From Scolanthus callimorphus (Eukaryota > Cnidaria > Anthozoa > Actiniaria > Edwardsiidae), in NCBI GenBank assembly GCA_033964015.1, contig CM066919.1, positions 17,525,646-17,589,645 on the forward strand: a DNA stretch of 64,000 nucleotides, read 5' to 3'. Below, one piece after another: positions 34,896 through 45,197 of this stretch (positions are counted from its first letter, which is position 1; the number at the start of each line of letters is the position of its first letter). Made by a program: the position numbers and the translations under genes. Below the pieces are notes generated by a model that worked only from the letters and a program-made list of their open reading frames with translations, was not told the DNA's origin and did not search any database.

Positions 34896-35335
34896 CTATC
34901 TATATCTCTTGCGGAAGCAGAATTGAGCAATATGACCGGGCATCCCACAGAAATTACAGCTCATCTGCTGCTTTGGAGATTGACTTCCAGGGGACTGCTT
35001 GTTCTGCTGACTGGAAACCGCACCCGCCGTGTCTCGGGGCTCATTCTTAGTAGCTTTGTCAACCTTGGCCAAACGCTCCAAGACTGTGGAGTACTCTTTC
35101 TCTCCAAACAAGGCAAGAAAATACGCCTGGAATGTAGCCATTGGCTTCTCAAATCTCTGATGCAGGGCTCGCGATGCCGCCCGGAGAAAAGGGGCCTTTT
35201 TATGGTTCGCTGTACGGGGCGAGAGCACTAGATCGTCCGCCATGGACCATACGTTGTTAGCCTTTTCAGTCCTTCTTCCACATCATCCGACTTTGATTTT
35301 TCAAGCGCTTCGATTCGCGCCAAAAGCGCTGTCAC
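34896..35335 (-). pseudogene. DIRS gag, exon 2, with CCHC zinc knuckle
   Basis: A good acceptor, ttggttactttcag, ends at 35336. The exon reads VTALLARIEALEKS, and after a one-base shift ADDLVLSPRTANHKK, SRALHQRFEKPMATFQ and a C-terminal knuckle CNFCGMPGHIAQFC (CX2CX4HX4C), stop near 34896. A zinc knuckle is expected for nucleic-acid binding by Gag. The junction to the downstream pol exon (34055) has no clear GT donor; a GC donor at the ccgcaaga codons is possible. Confidence 0.7.
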
Positions 35336-35380
35336 CTGAAAGTAACCAATAAAAGCGATAATGAGTGATAACGCTGCATA

Positions 35381-35655
35381 ATAGGCTTCGCCCCATGTAA
35401 GGTAATCCAGAATCCGGAATCCGACTTTTGTAGCTTTGGAATCCGGGATCCCAAGAATGGAATCCGGAATCCATATAGCAGGAATCCAGAATCCAAACGC
35501 CTTGAGAATCCGGATCCAATAATTTATTCAGATAAAGAATCCGGATTCTTGAGAGTTATGGAATCCGGAATCCAGTAGGTTGGAATCCGGAATACAAGTG
35601 CTGGAATCCGGAATACAAGATCTGCTTGGATTACCTTACATGGGGCGATAGGCTA
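35381..35655. mobile_element. hAT-like MITE with ATCCGGAATCC repeats
   Basis: Perfect inverted ends, cgccccatgtaaggtaatcc (35389) and ggattaccttacatggggcg (to 35647), are flanked by ataggctt (35381-35388) and ataggcta (35648-35655), an 8-bp duplication with one mismatch. An 8-bp duplication points to hAT. The interior is built of about ten variants of ggaatccggaatcc. Confidence 0.85.
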
Positions 35656-36479
35656 GTAGTACCATATGGGTCACAACATGCACGCGGGATAAATATAGGA
35701 CCCGAAAACAGTCAAAAATGCCCCGGCGCGAAAATAGGGAATACACCTGCGGTCATAACATTGTAAATCTGTGCCATTCATCAGTAAGGAAGAAACATGA
35801 TCTCCAAGCCGACATTGCGATTGAGATGCAAATACCACACGCACACATCAACAAACATAACAAAGTGTAGTAACGACATTAAATGCCGGAAACTAATAGA
35901 GTGGCTTCCATATGACTGTCATGAAACCAATTCTAAAATAATTACACCGATTCTGAAAAAAACAAACGTATAGGAGTAATAACAAAGTAATTGCGAATTA
36001 CTCACGACAGTCATGTGAAATCCGCTCTATGTTGGTCCAAGTAGAGTGCAAACAAGCAACATACGAAATGCCGTCAGCTATAGGCAAAATTTGCACAAAC
36101 AGTAGAAACCAAAACAAAACAATAAAGCTAGCCGAATCGCATATAGTGTTCCTCGATTGCACTCTACTGCAAACAAATAACAGGTAGTGTAGCAGGAAGA
36201 CACAAGAAATTATTATTATATTAATTTTAAATCCAGCATTTGATTCAGTAATTGAGACAGGAACAGTCATGTTAAACATCTATACCAAACATCATGACAA
36301 ACCGACATGCAAGAATTTTACGAGCCAGAAAAAGTAAGGATAAAACAACTACCCAAACATTATGAGGAACCTATGTGTAAGACTAAAAAATTCCAAACCA
36401 AACCTCATGACAAGCAGCAGCTTAAAACGAAGGCAGGAAAGTCATGATAAAGAACTAGGCCAAACATCATGACAAGCTG

Positions 36480-37990
36480 GCGTGCAATAATTAATTTTAC
36501 TAAATAAAGACCAGCGAAGCGCTGCCTAAAACCAGGAACGTGCCCCTGCTAAAACCAAGAGCCGAAACGCTACGAAAAGTCATGAGAATACTAAACCGAA
36601 CCTTATGAGACACCAGAAACTTGCTACGAAAAGTCATGAAAATACTAAAGCAAACGCTAGCACTGAATTACATGGAAGCCAGCACACGCAGCGGGAAAAA
36701 ACTGAGGCAGGAAAAGTCATGATAAACATCTAGACGAAAAAAAAATCATGACAAGTCGGCGTGCAATTTTTTATTTTTTACTGCAATAATTTTACTAAAA
36801 CCCGGCGAAGCGCTGCCTTAAACACCAGAAACTCGCTACGAAAAGCCATGAAAATACTAAACCTAACTTCATGACACCGCTGGCACTGAATTACACAAAA
36901 GCCAGTGATACGTAGCGGAAAACTGAGGCAGGAAAAGTCATGATAAATAACTAGGCCAAACATCATGACAAGCCGGCGTGCAATAATTTCGCTAAAACCG
37001 GCGAAGCGCTGCCTAAAAACACCAGAAACTCGCTACGAAAAGCCATGAAAATACTCAACCAAATTTCATGACAACGCTGGCACTGAATTACACGAAAGCC
37101 AGTATACGTAGCGGAAAACTGAGGAGGGAAAAGTCATGATAAACAACTAGGCCAAACATCATGACAAGCCGGCGTGCAATAATTTTACTGAAAGACCGGC
37201 GAAGCGCTGCCTTAAACACCAGCAACTCGCTACGAAAAGCCATGAAAATACTAAACCAAACTTCATGACAACGTTGGCACTGAATTACACGAGAGCCAGT
37301 ATACGTAGCGGACAACTGAGGCAGGAAAAGCCATGATAAACAACTAGGCCAAACATCATGACAAGCCGGCATGCAATAATTTTACTAAAAACCGGCGAAG
37401 CGCTGCTTAAAACACCAGAAACTCGCTACGAAAAGCCATGAAAATACTAAACCAAACTTCATGATAATGCTGGCACTGAATTACACGAAAGCCAGTATAC
37501 GTAGCGGAATACTGAGGCAGGAAAAGTCATGATAAACAACTAGGCCAAACTCATGACAAGCCGGCGTGCAATAATTTTACTGAAAGACCGGCGAAGCGCT
37601 GCCTTAAACACCAGAAACTCGCTACGAAAAGCCATGAAAATACTAAACCAAACTTCATGACAACGTTGGCACTGAATTACACGAAAGCCAGTATACGTAG
37701 CGGACAACTGAGGCAGGAAAAGTCATGATAAACAACTAGGCCAAACATCATGACAAGCCGGCGTGCAATAATTTTACTAAAAACCGGCGAAGCGCTGCCT
37801 AAAACACCAGAAACTCGCTACGAAAAGCCATGAAAATACTAAACCAAACTTCATGACAACGCTGGCACTGAATTACACGAAAGCCAGTATACGTAGCGGA
37901 AAACTGAGGCAGGGAAAGTCATAATAAACAACTAGGCCAAACAGACAAGCCGGCGTGCAATAATTTTACTGAAAGACCGGCGAAGCTCTG
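36480..37990. repeat. ~196-bp tandem satellite array in the DIRS intron
   Basis: The anchor ccggcgaagcgctgcc recurs near 36801, 36997, 37197, 37391, 37587, 37783 and 37977, giving a 194-200 bp period. Each unit holds gctacgaaaagccatgaaaa, cactgaattacacgaaagcc, gtatacgtagcgga, aagtcatgataaa and catgacaagccggcgtgc. More diverged units extend leftwards to about 36290. There are about six good units. There is no spacer variation of the CRISPR kind. Confidence 0.85.
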
Positions 37991-38055
37991 CCAAAACAGT
38001 ACAAATATAATGAACGGCGGAGACGCAAAACTAACTACAGAAATATTAAAATTAC

Positions 38056-38154
38056 CTCTAATTTCTGTTGAGGGGCAGGCGGTGGATCTTGCTGTGCCTC
38101 GTCAACTAAGTCATCGACAGCCACCGCGGGAGGGTGAGGAACCTGTTCAGCCAT
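38056..38154 (-). CDS. DIRS gag, exon 1 (33 codons)
   Basis: ATG at 38154 lies 31 nt inside the A1 repeat. The exon encodes MAEQVPHPPAVAVDD and a Pro/Gln-rich end, and closes at a donor gag/gtaatt (38056/38055). In phase with the acceptor at 35336 it joins directly to VTALLARIEALEKS. The splice is predicted by eye only. The position and N-terminal acidic composition suit a Gag start. Confidence 0.6.
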
Positions 38155-38184
38155 TGCCACTGCAAACCTACTACTGTTGGTTGT

Positions 38185-38257
38185 AGTTGCAAATGCACGA
38201 GGGTTAGATCTCGCTCACGCCTTTTATGTTCGTGTCACGTAAGACCGCTGAGCATAG
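38185..38257 (-). repeat. DIRS terminal repeat A1
   Basis: The 73 bases from agttgcaaatgcacgagggt to gctgagcatag are repeated as A2 at 29774-29846 with one difference (gtt/gtc). This copy forms the right (5') end of the element and leads directly into the gag leader. Confidence 0.85.
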
Positions 38258-39660
38258 TGTCAGGCATGAACTTAGAAGTCATGGAAATGTATAAATTTTG
38301 CACAACATAGAATATAGACACAATAATTCATAGACTGTAGTTTAAAAATATTGCTTGAAGTTTTGACAGCCCTGAAATCGATTTCATGATGGACCATTAG
38401 AATTTTTTTTTTTTTTGGGGGGGGGGTCACCCAAAAAAATACGGCCTGAAAGGGGGGGGGGGGGCACCCAAATAAATACGCCCCTAAAGGGGGGTCATCC
38501 AAAAAAATACAAGCACATAACAGGGAGGAAACGAAAAGTTTGCTTTTTTTACAGCATGCAATATGTTTGTTACATGTTTCAACTCGCTTATATGTTTCTG
38601 ATTTCACTAAATACTTAATAAAAATTTTGGCGCGCTTCGCACGTATGAAGAATTTAACATCTAATATGCTCTTTTACTTTTTTTATAAGAGCAAATAAAC
38701 CCTCTCAAAAATGCCATGCACTGATAGGCCTGCCGGGCAGTCTCTATGTACGAAAGAACACCCCACAGGTATAAGCGTGAGTTCAACGTTTACTTACAAC
38801 AAGCATAGAAATTCGTCATTTGGGCTGCGCTTCACGCACATGAATAATAATAATTTCTTCATTTGCGGCGCGCATGAAAAATATTACCTAAAGGCTCAGG
38901 AGCCCTTCACTAGGAGCTTTCTGGGCTCCTGACAGGCTTTGTTTACTATACACAAAAGACCTTCATGTACCCTTTTACTGAGGCTTGATTAAATGCGGTT
39001 ATCAAAAGTTGGGCGCAACGAAAGAATTATGTGACCCCCTCTTTATGTAAAATCTTTTCTACTAGGACCTGAGGTGGGTGTCACGAAAACGTTTAATAGT
39101 TCTGAGGGGGGATCGGTTCCTTAGCTTTGACAGAAGTAAGAAAAACGTTCAGAAGAATGAGACTGCATTAGGCTTACCTTACCTTACCTTACCTTACAGG
39201 GCAAGCATTTATAATAGAGGGGGGGGGGGACCAGAAAAAATACATTGGATTTTTTGGGGGCCACCTAAAAAATACGGACATGAAAGGGGGGGGCAACCAA
39301 AGAAATACAGGGTCCCCCCCTCATTTCCACCAGCCCCCCCTCCCTGATAAATTCCTAACAAGGGTAATTTGATTGATTTGCTAGAATGGGTACCTCTAAT
39401 GGGTACCTATCTGGAAATTTTTTTTGCAAGTTTTCTAATTTTACCAGAGGCCTGATTTAAACCCTAAAAGATATGACAAGTACCCGCACCCCAAAAATAG
39501 GGGGAGCCCCCCTCCCCGGGATGCTACGGTCCTGTGATTCTTATTGTGTTTCTATTGTATTGTTCTTATAAACTATTCATGATTTTTTAAGCATGAAATA
39601 TAAACTTCTTGTCTTACTCATTGGCTGATTGCATTTTTAAACCGAACCAGGGAGGTTTAG
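38258..39660. repeat. G-run repeat clusters (CACCCAAAAAAATACG family)
   Basis: Two clusters, 38408-38512 and 39215-39350, repeat a word of the form ggggggxcaccx-aaaaaatacgg followed by c-tgaaaggggggg, three to four times each. A (ccttac)n microsatellite occurs at 39176-39197. The open frames here are composition artefacts; no gene is supported between 38258 and 39660. Confidence 0.6.
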
Positions 39661-39935
39661 GACCTATGGAAAATTTTCCAGGGGGGCTGTATTAAACTCT
39701 GAAAATTCCAGGAGAGGGGGTGTGTCTGGAGACTGGAAATTCCAAGGGGGAGGGGTAAAAAAGGTGATTTTCGAGGGACATTTTATCCAAAAAGAGATTT
39801 CCAGGGGTATTTTGCCAGAAAAAATTGAAATTCCAGGGGTGGGGGTCATTTATGGGGTTGGAAATTCCAGGGGAGGGGGTCGGTTTCACGAGTGGAAATT
39901 CCAGGGGAGGGGGTCTTTTTAAGGGAGGTCCTCAA
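39661..39935 (+). repeat. Degenerate minisatellite of ggaaattccagggg
   Basis: About eight copies of (g)gaaattccagggg(a/t)gggggt occur at irregular 25-45-bp spacing on the plus strand. Each contains the palindromic nonamer ggaaattcc or a close variant. Related words occur in the G-run MITEs and at 9614, suggesting a shared amplified sequence. Confidence 0.75.
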
Positions 39936-40429
39936 CCCCTGGTGCGGTTTATAAATGCAGTCAGCCATTGTATAATAGGTTTGGTTAAAGTGCAACTCAA
40001 GGCTGAAATTTTAATGGCTTATTTGATTGCACATTCAAAATACGAAAGAATGTTTTTTTTCGTGTTCATAGCTCTTTTGGTTCATAGCTCTTTTGATACT
40101 CAAGATTTGTACTAATGCAAATTAGCAAAAAATGACGTCACAACAAGACTTGGGCAAAGAGGCCAAACAATGTTTGTGTATAATTCTGTTTTGTATATTT
40201 TGATTCAATTCAAACTTGGTAACAACAAAGAATGACCAAGACCTCATAAACCCATATGCCAACTAGTGTTTCCATGGTAATTCCTTTGGCTCTGGAAGTG
40301 ATTCCTTGAAAAATAAGTAAAAATTTGCTAATGTGTTAAAGGTTCTAAAATAAACTGTCTTTATCACTAAGTGCTGGTAGCCATACTGTAATACATACGA
40401 CCCTATCAGAGACAAGAAAAAACTTTACC

Positions 40430-40740
40430 CTATGGCAGACCTACCTGTTACCTATCCTCCTCATGCCTATGGCAGACCTCAGGAGCCTCCCAAAAAAAAC
40501 CCTAGCATATCCATCTACCATATACGATGGAGTGCCCCACCCCATGCCAATTGGGCAGTTGGGCAATTCCTCAGAATTCCAGGGTGGGTGGAAGTAGAGC
40601 TTCGAATTTCAGGGCGGGCACCCTTAAATACGACATTCCAGGGTGGGTAAGCACAATTTCCAGGGTGGTCATGATAAAATCACTGGAACTGCAGGGTGGT
40701 TGGTTCAAATTTAAAAAAATCCAGGGTGGGTAGCTTTTGT
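40430..40740 (+). repeat. Degenerate minisatellite of ttccagggtgggt
   Basis: Six or seven variants of (t)ccagggtggg(t/c) lie between 40578 and 40735. They are preceded by a short duplicated tatggcagacct segment (40431 and 40469). It resembles the neighbouring ggaaattccagggg array in its ttccaggg core. Non-coding. Confidence 0.65.
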
Positions 40741-42131
40741 TGTGACTGCTGCCCATTCCTTCTTACCCAATAAATATCTTTCTTATTGACTGTTCAAGTT
40801 TTCGCTCACGCAATCCTGCTCTAAAATACATATAAGTTTTGTTCTTGTAATCTAATTGTAGGATCCCAGATTTTGGAATGACATATTAACTCATGTCAAA
40901 TAACGTATTGCAATTTTCCATTCACATGGAAAAATATGTAACCAGGAGCTCCGCTTTTAGCCAGTGGCTAAATCTATATATTTAACATCTATGTACCTGG
41001 TTGGTAGCTGCCGCCTCTTTCTCATGCTTGCATAACCTATAAATTTCCTTTTAGCTGCTACTCTGCCTTCTATAGTCATCTCTTCGAGCTGTCTACACTT
41101 TCTTTCTATCTGTAATTAAGTTGACCAGTAAAAATTTGCAGATTAAAACTGCAATATCAGGGCCTTAAATATTAAAGTACAAGAATACTCCAGGACCCAT
41201 CATTAATATCTTTCACCAGGTGCCAATGGCAATTAAATATAATAGTTGCCAAAAAGTTGTAGCATTTTTTTCATTTTATTTTGAAATTAGGTATTTTTTT
41301 CAGCTTTGTGTTTGTGTACTAGTTTGTTGAGTGTGTTATTTCACGAGTCAAATCCGTGCCCGAGTCAATCGCGAGCCAGCCACGAGCCAAAATAAGTTTT
41401 GTTTGCAAACCACATAATTTTAATTATTCGCGTGTTATCGAATAATTGATAATGAAGTAGTCACGCACTACACTCATATCATTATGATGAAGTAAGGCAG
41501 CACTTTAAGCCAAAATTTGCAAAAAAATCAATAGCATTTTGAAATATTTTGCGTGTTCCCTCTAACAATTCAAAATTCAATCACGAAATGACGTGTAACC
41601 AATTTTTTTTGGCAGAACAGTACGGCAGAGTTTGACGCACGGGTTGGCGGCCCGTTAAATGCTAGCACGGGCGCAAAACATTTCAGCACAGTTAACTTTG
41701 AATACGAAAAAGCTCCCTCTTGATGTTTAAGCCTTTTCTCAATATTCCAAGGTAATATTTAATCAATTTAGATGAATCTTCCACGGAAAAAGGAGTACAA
41801 TTTTTGATGTAAACAGCTAGGCGTTACCATGGTTGCACGGCCAAGACTGCGCTATACCTTACATTCTTCGGAAAGAATATAAGCTTGTAGAAAACACTTC
41901 CATGGTGTCCATAGTGTGCTTATAAACTAGGAAACATGACTAATATAACAGTTGGCTCGAAGTTCGTTTAGGACTCGCACTTCACTCGGGCTCGAAACTT
42001 GCTCCGTGCTGGCGTTCTTGTTCTAGGCTTATTTGTTTATCGCCAACGGTCTCGAAAACAACGGTAGACTAGAATTGATTTCCAGTTGACATATAATTTA
42101 AAATAGCAAATACACAATGAGATTAACTAAC
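40741..42131. other. Intergenic, no supported gene
   Basis: Includes copy b of the 36-bp repeat (40945-40980) and otherwise AT-rich sequence. Between 41340 and 42060 there are gagtcaaatccg- and cgagcca-rich segments, but no coding frame. Confidence 0.35.
40945..40980 (+). repeat. Dispersed 36-bp repeat, copy b
   Basis: Exact inverse complement of 7463-7498 (ggagctccgcttttagccag to aaatctatata). Flanks are unrelated except for local AT richness. Confidence 0.7.
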
Positions 42132-42299
42132 CTTTTCCTTAGCCCGAGCTATAGCCTTCAGTTTCTTGTTGAGGGTTTTCTTCGCAGCTTTGAGTTCCTC
42201 GTCTGCCTCGGTTATCTTCGTGCGTGTATTACGAATTCTCTTCGTTTTTGACGCTAACTGGCCTAACTGTAGTCGCCAATTTCGCCGGTTGATCGCCAT
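42132..42299 (-). CDS. Possible first exon, coiled-coil protein
   Basis: From ATG 42299 the minus strand encodes MAINRRNWRLQLGQL, TKRIRNTRTKI, then a charged helical stretch EADEELKAAKKTLNKK, ending ARAKEK at aaaag/gttagt, a good donor (42132/42131). It has 56 codons, phase 0. The heptad-like pattern suggests a coiled coil. No downstream exon was identified and I do not recognise the protein. A different overlapping minus-strand frame is longer but compositionally random. Confidence 0.35.
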
Positions 42300-43019
42300 G
42301 TTTCAAGCACGATGTCGTTGGAGAAACTCCCAAAATCTTCCTTCGCGCGATGGTAAAAAGAAAACGAGAACAATACGATTGTAGAACAACAAGTACCACT
42401 CGAGAAAATGAAAATTTCAGAACTTCTAAGACAACACTCAAAACGGTATTAACTGCACGGAATAACCTTTTTTTGGCATTCACATCTACCATATCATTAA
42501 TAGAGAGGACGGTGACTTTGTCAAAGTACAAAAACAGCGCGCGAAAGCGGCACAAAGGCGCTCAAGGTCTCAAATGAAAAGTCTTTCATTCATCTTCCCG
42601 GTAATGCAATCGAAATGACGATCGGAAGCCAAATAAAACTGTGGGGAGTGGGGAAAGACGACCTGCTATATGCTAATGACTAGTCACCAGTCTCCTGAAT
42701 TTATTTGATCACGTCCAATATGGCGACTGTTGACATTTTTTGGTGCCGAATTCCGCGCGCTTTGTGCCCTACGTGGCTACTTTTACCGAAACTGCAGCCG
42801 CCGCTAGCTCAAATATTGGCATGCTAATGGTCTTCTTCGGTGCTACTCTATCCTTTCCAGTAACGAAAGAACAATGAACCTTTTCGTACTCGTCAGCTAA
42901 TCTTAGAGACGAGCACTATCCATATCCAATTGTTTCTTTTTCATACAACTCCATAGGTAATGGTTAATGGTTGCATTGTCATCATTTGTTTTGTTATTTA
43001 TGATTTGAAAAAATGACAG

Positions 43020-43590
43020 ACAAAAAATGCCATTTATTCACTCGACTGTTTGATGCACGCGTTGTCTTTCTGAGTTGGTTTGTTTCTCTCCATGAGGTCC
43101 AGGAGTAACCAAAGTAGGAGTGCAAGCTTCAGCGACTTTTCTGAGTTCGTGACGTAACAGGCCGACTTAGCCACAGACCCAGTCTTCTCGGAAAGGTTCG
43201 TACACTTGCCCTCTCGGTTCAGCTGCCGCGCATGTAGATGAGAAGCTTCTGCCATAGCTGTCTCATAACATGGGCAGTGTTCAAATCGTACATGTATGAC
43301 GCACCGGTCATATAAGCCTGATCGAGCGCGATAGTGTAATCCTGTAAGCCCTTGGCCTAACCGACGGCCAACTAGTTAACTTAGCAATGTGCGCATTTGC
43401 AACCTTAAAAGGATCACCAAAATGTTTCTCAAAAGGTTCTTTGCTTCACTGTATGGGTTGCTTGACTTCATTTGCAGACAACCTTTGATTACTTCCTTAG
43501 TCTTGCCTGTAGTGTGTTGATCTAAAAAGTATAACCGCTCATCAATAGAATATTGTACTTATGACTCTGTGTTTCAAATGCAGTCATAAA
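43020..43590 (-). pseudogene. BEL/Pao-type gag relic
   Basis: Reading the minus strand across several frames gives KEVIKGCLQMKSSNPYSEAKN, HFGDPFKVANAHIAKLTSWPS, ASYMYDLNTAHVMRQLW and further pieces, ending at an aataaa-like site near 43020. The words 'GCLQM...NPY..A...L...FG.P..VA.A.I.KL..WP' match my memory of the Gag (DUF1759-type) segment of BEL/Pao LTR retrotransposons. Frameshifts and stops make it a pseudogene. No LTRs were found. Confidence 0.55.
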
Positions 43591-43825
43591 GGTTGAATAC
43601 TCCATGGTTTCTCCAGAAAAAAAACCCAGAGGTTTATGCGAAGGAAGCGTGCTTCTCCTTTACATTCTCCTTTAATGAGGGTAACTGGGTGGCAGGACCA
43701 TTAGTGCATGCTGGGAAAAAGGGAGTAACATCTGGATTTTTGCCAACATATCCCTTATCACCTTCCTTAATTCCTTTAATATGATGAAAACTTGGGACAC
43801 TAGATGAACAGGATGACAGGAACTA

Positions 43826-43890
43826 TAGATAGATAGATAGATTTTATTTACCCACGGTAGGTTATTTCAGTATAAGCTGTTTTACAAGTA
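43826..43890 (-). repeat. LINE/SINE 3' tail with (GATA)n
   Basis: (gata)n at 43827-43844 is followed on the plus strand by ttttatttacccacggtag. On the minus strand this reads ctaccgtgggtaaataaaat(ctat)n, the typical 3' end of a short CR1/L2-like copy. No coding part remains. Confidence 0.55.
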
Positions 43891-43904
43891 AGCCGTGCGC
43901 TATC

Positions 43905-44036
43905 TATAGTATTAATTAACAATTATTCGCCGAAGGCGAAGTGAATAGTGGCGAATAGTCCCCGAGACCGGAGGTCGAGGGGACTATTCGCCACTATTCA
44001 CTGAGCCTGAGGAGAATAATTGTTTTAGTATATACT
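43905..44036. mobile_element. Large hairpin (foldback MITE)
   Basis: The arms gtattaattaacaattattc...agtgaatagtggcgaatagt and their inverse complement, actattcgccactattcact...gaataattg, enclose a small loop (cccgagaccggaggtcgagg is itself self-complementary). It shares ggcgaatagt with 3311-3370. Its right end overlaps the left TIR of the next element. Confidence 0.75.
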
Positions 44037-45076
44037 ACACGGGAACACTCCAAAAAATATCCGAACGACACTAAATGTGGCATTTGCCGACATTTTGTAG
44101 TCTCTTTTGTATGCGTGACGTTTGTCACGCACGTGACATTCCGTCAGACTTCACTACAAGCATTCGGCTACTGAACACATGGTGGAAACTTGCTGCTGTT
44201 TTAGAGAAGCAAAAACGCTAGAAAACACTTGTTTTAAAACCTTAATATCGAATACGATAAACGATTTAAGTTTTTAGAAGGTTGCAAGGATGGATTCAAG
44301 GGATAAATTCGCATTTTGTGCCTTGGATTATGGATTGTGAAACTGCAGAGTTGCTTCGCTGAAAACACTTTGCCTTTGGTCGCCATTTCACCACCGATGG
44401 ATGACTATATTTTTCAACCTGCTGGCAGAGAAATTCAAGATTCGTTTGGAATATTCAAACAGAAATTTGGGAAATTAACCTCTTCAAACTTTGGGACAAC
44501 GAGGAAGACCTTGTTCATAAAAAGAGAGACCACTTTAAATACGTTTGATGTCGGATGGCTCGTGATCAAGCGAATCAACAAGTCGACGGTAAGCTTAACT
44601 GAAATTCTCTCTTAAACTGCACTCAATGACTGGCTTCTACGATTTACTGTCCCTTCCAACCTACAGGTACATGTAAATGTTCGGCAAAGTAGATATGTTT
44701 TCGACAAAATTGCCTTAATTAATATGTTGTTGTGAATGTAATTCGTCTCTCAAAAGTGCCGTGAACGAATCATCGATCTCTGTGATTCCGAAGAACTGAA
44801 AAACAAGAACAGCACATTTTCGAAGTTCAAGAAATACACTCTCTCTGATTCACCTTGAAAAACTAAAGAGACAACATAAGTTAATTGAGTAGGATTTTTC
44901 CGTTGCATTTCGAATCAGATAGTTCCTTTAGAAAGTAAAAATATCCGAACCACTTGCACTCGGGCTTCTCAATCTCGGGATAATGCTCTCGATCTCGGAA
45001 TATTGTGGCACTATCCCGAGATAGCGAACCAATCAAAACGCGCGATCTATGGAGGTTCCCGTGTAGTATATACTAA
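44025..45076. mobile_element. ~1.05-kb TIR element
   Basis: The terminal inverted repeats are exact: ttagtatatactacacggga-ac at 44025-44046 and its inverse complement at 45055-45076. Subterminal words aaaatatccgaac also appear near both ends (44053 and 44937) but in the same orientation. A 99-codon plus-strand frame at 44316-44615 (DDYIFQPAGREIQDSFG) is not recognised and no transposase is visible, so it is non-autonomous or unknown. The TIR itself contains the palindrome gtatatac. Confidence 0.7.
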
Positions 45077-45197
45077 TAAAATATATATATACTTTATATT
45101 ACATTATATAAAGTCAGTCAGATATTGATAGTCAGTCAGATATTGATTAAAAAAAAACATCATAACATGGACTCAAAGAAGCTGGGATGCAAGAAAT

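Larger units (their letters stand above)
35336..38055 (-). other. Putative 2.7-kb gag intron of the DIRS element
   Basis: Bounded by gtaatt (38055) and tttcag (35336). It contains a hAT-like MITE (35381-35655), repeats related to 461-521, and a ~196-bp tandem array (36480-37990). No long ORF crosses it. Introns have been reported in some DIRS-like elements; an alternative is that the array and MITE are secondary insertions into coding or leader sequence. Confidence 0.5.
29574..38257 (-). mobile_element. DIRS-order tyrosine-recombinase retrotransposon
   Basis: Read on the minus strand the order is A1 (38257-38185), gag exon, long putative intron, gag with zinc knuckle, RT/RNase H, tyrosine recombinase, then B1 (29904-29847), A2 (29846-29774), a 142-bp spacer and B2 (29631-29574). 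An A1-ORFs-B1-A2-B2 layout is the split-direct-repeat organisation known from PAT/Ngaro-type DIRS elements. There is no integrase and no LTR. ORFs carry several +/-1 indels and an in-frame TAG. The A1 and A2 copies differ by a single base, which suggests a young insertion. Confidence 0.88.

Noticed and set aside
36480..37990. Regularly spaced repeats as a CRISPR array
   Set aside because: The period is ~196 bp with the whole unit conserved and no unique spacers, and the genome is eukaryotic. It is a satellite.
44316..44615. ORF as a transposase for the 44-45 kb TIR element
   Set aside because: At 99 codons with no DDE or other catalytic motif it cannot be supported as a transposase.
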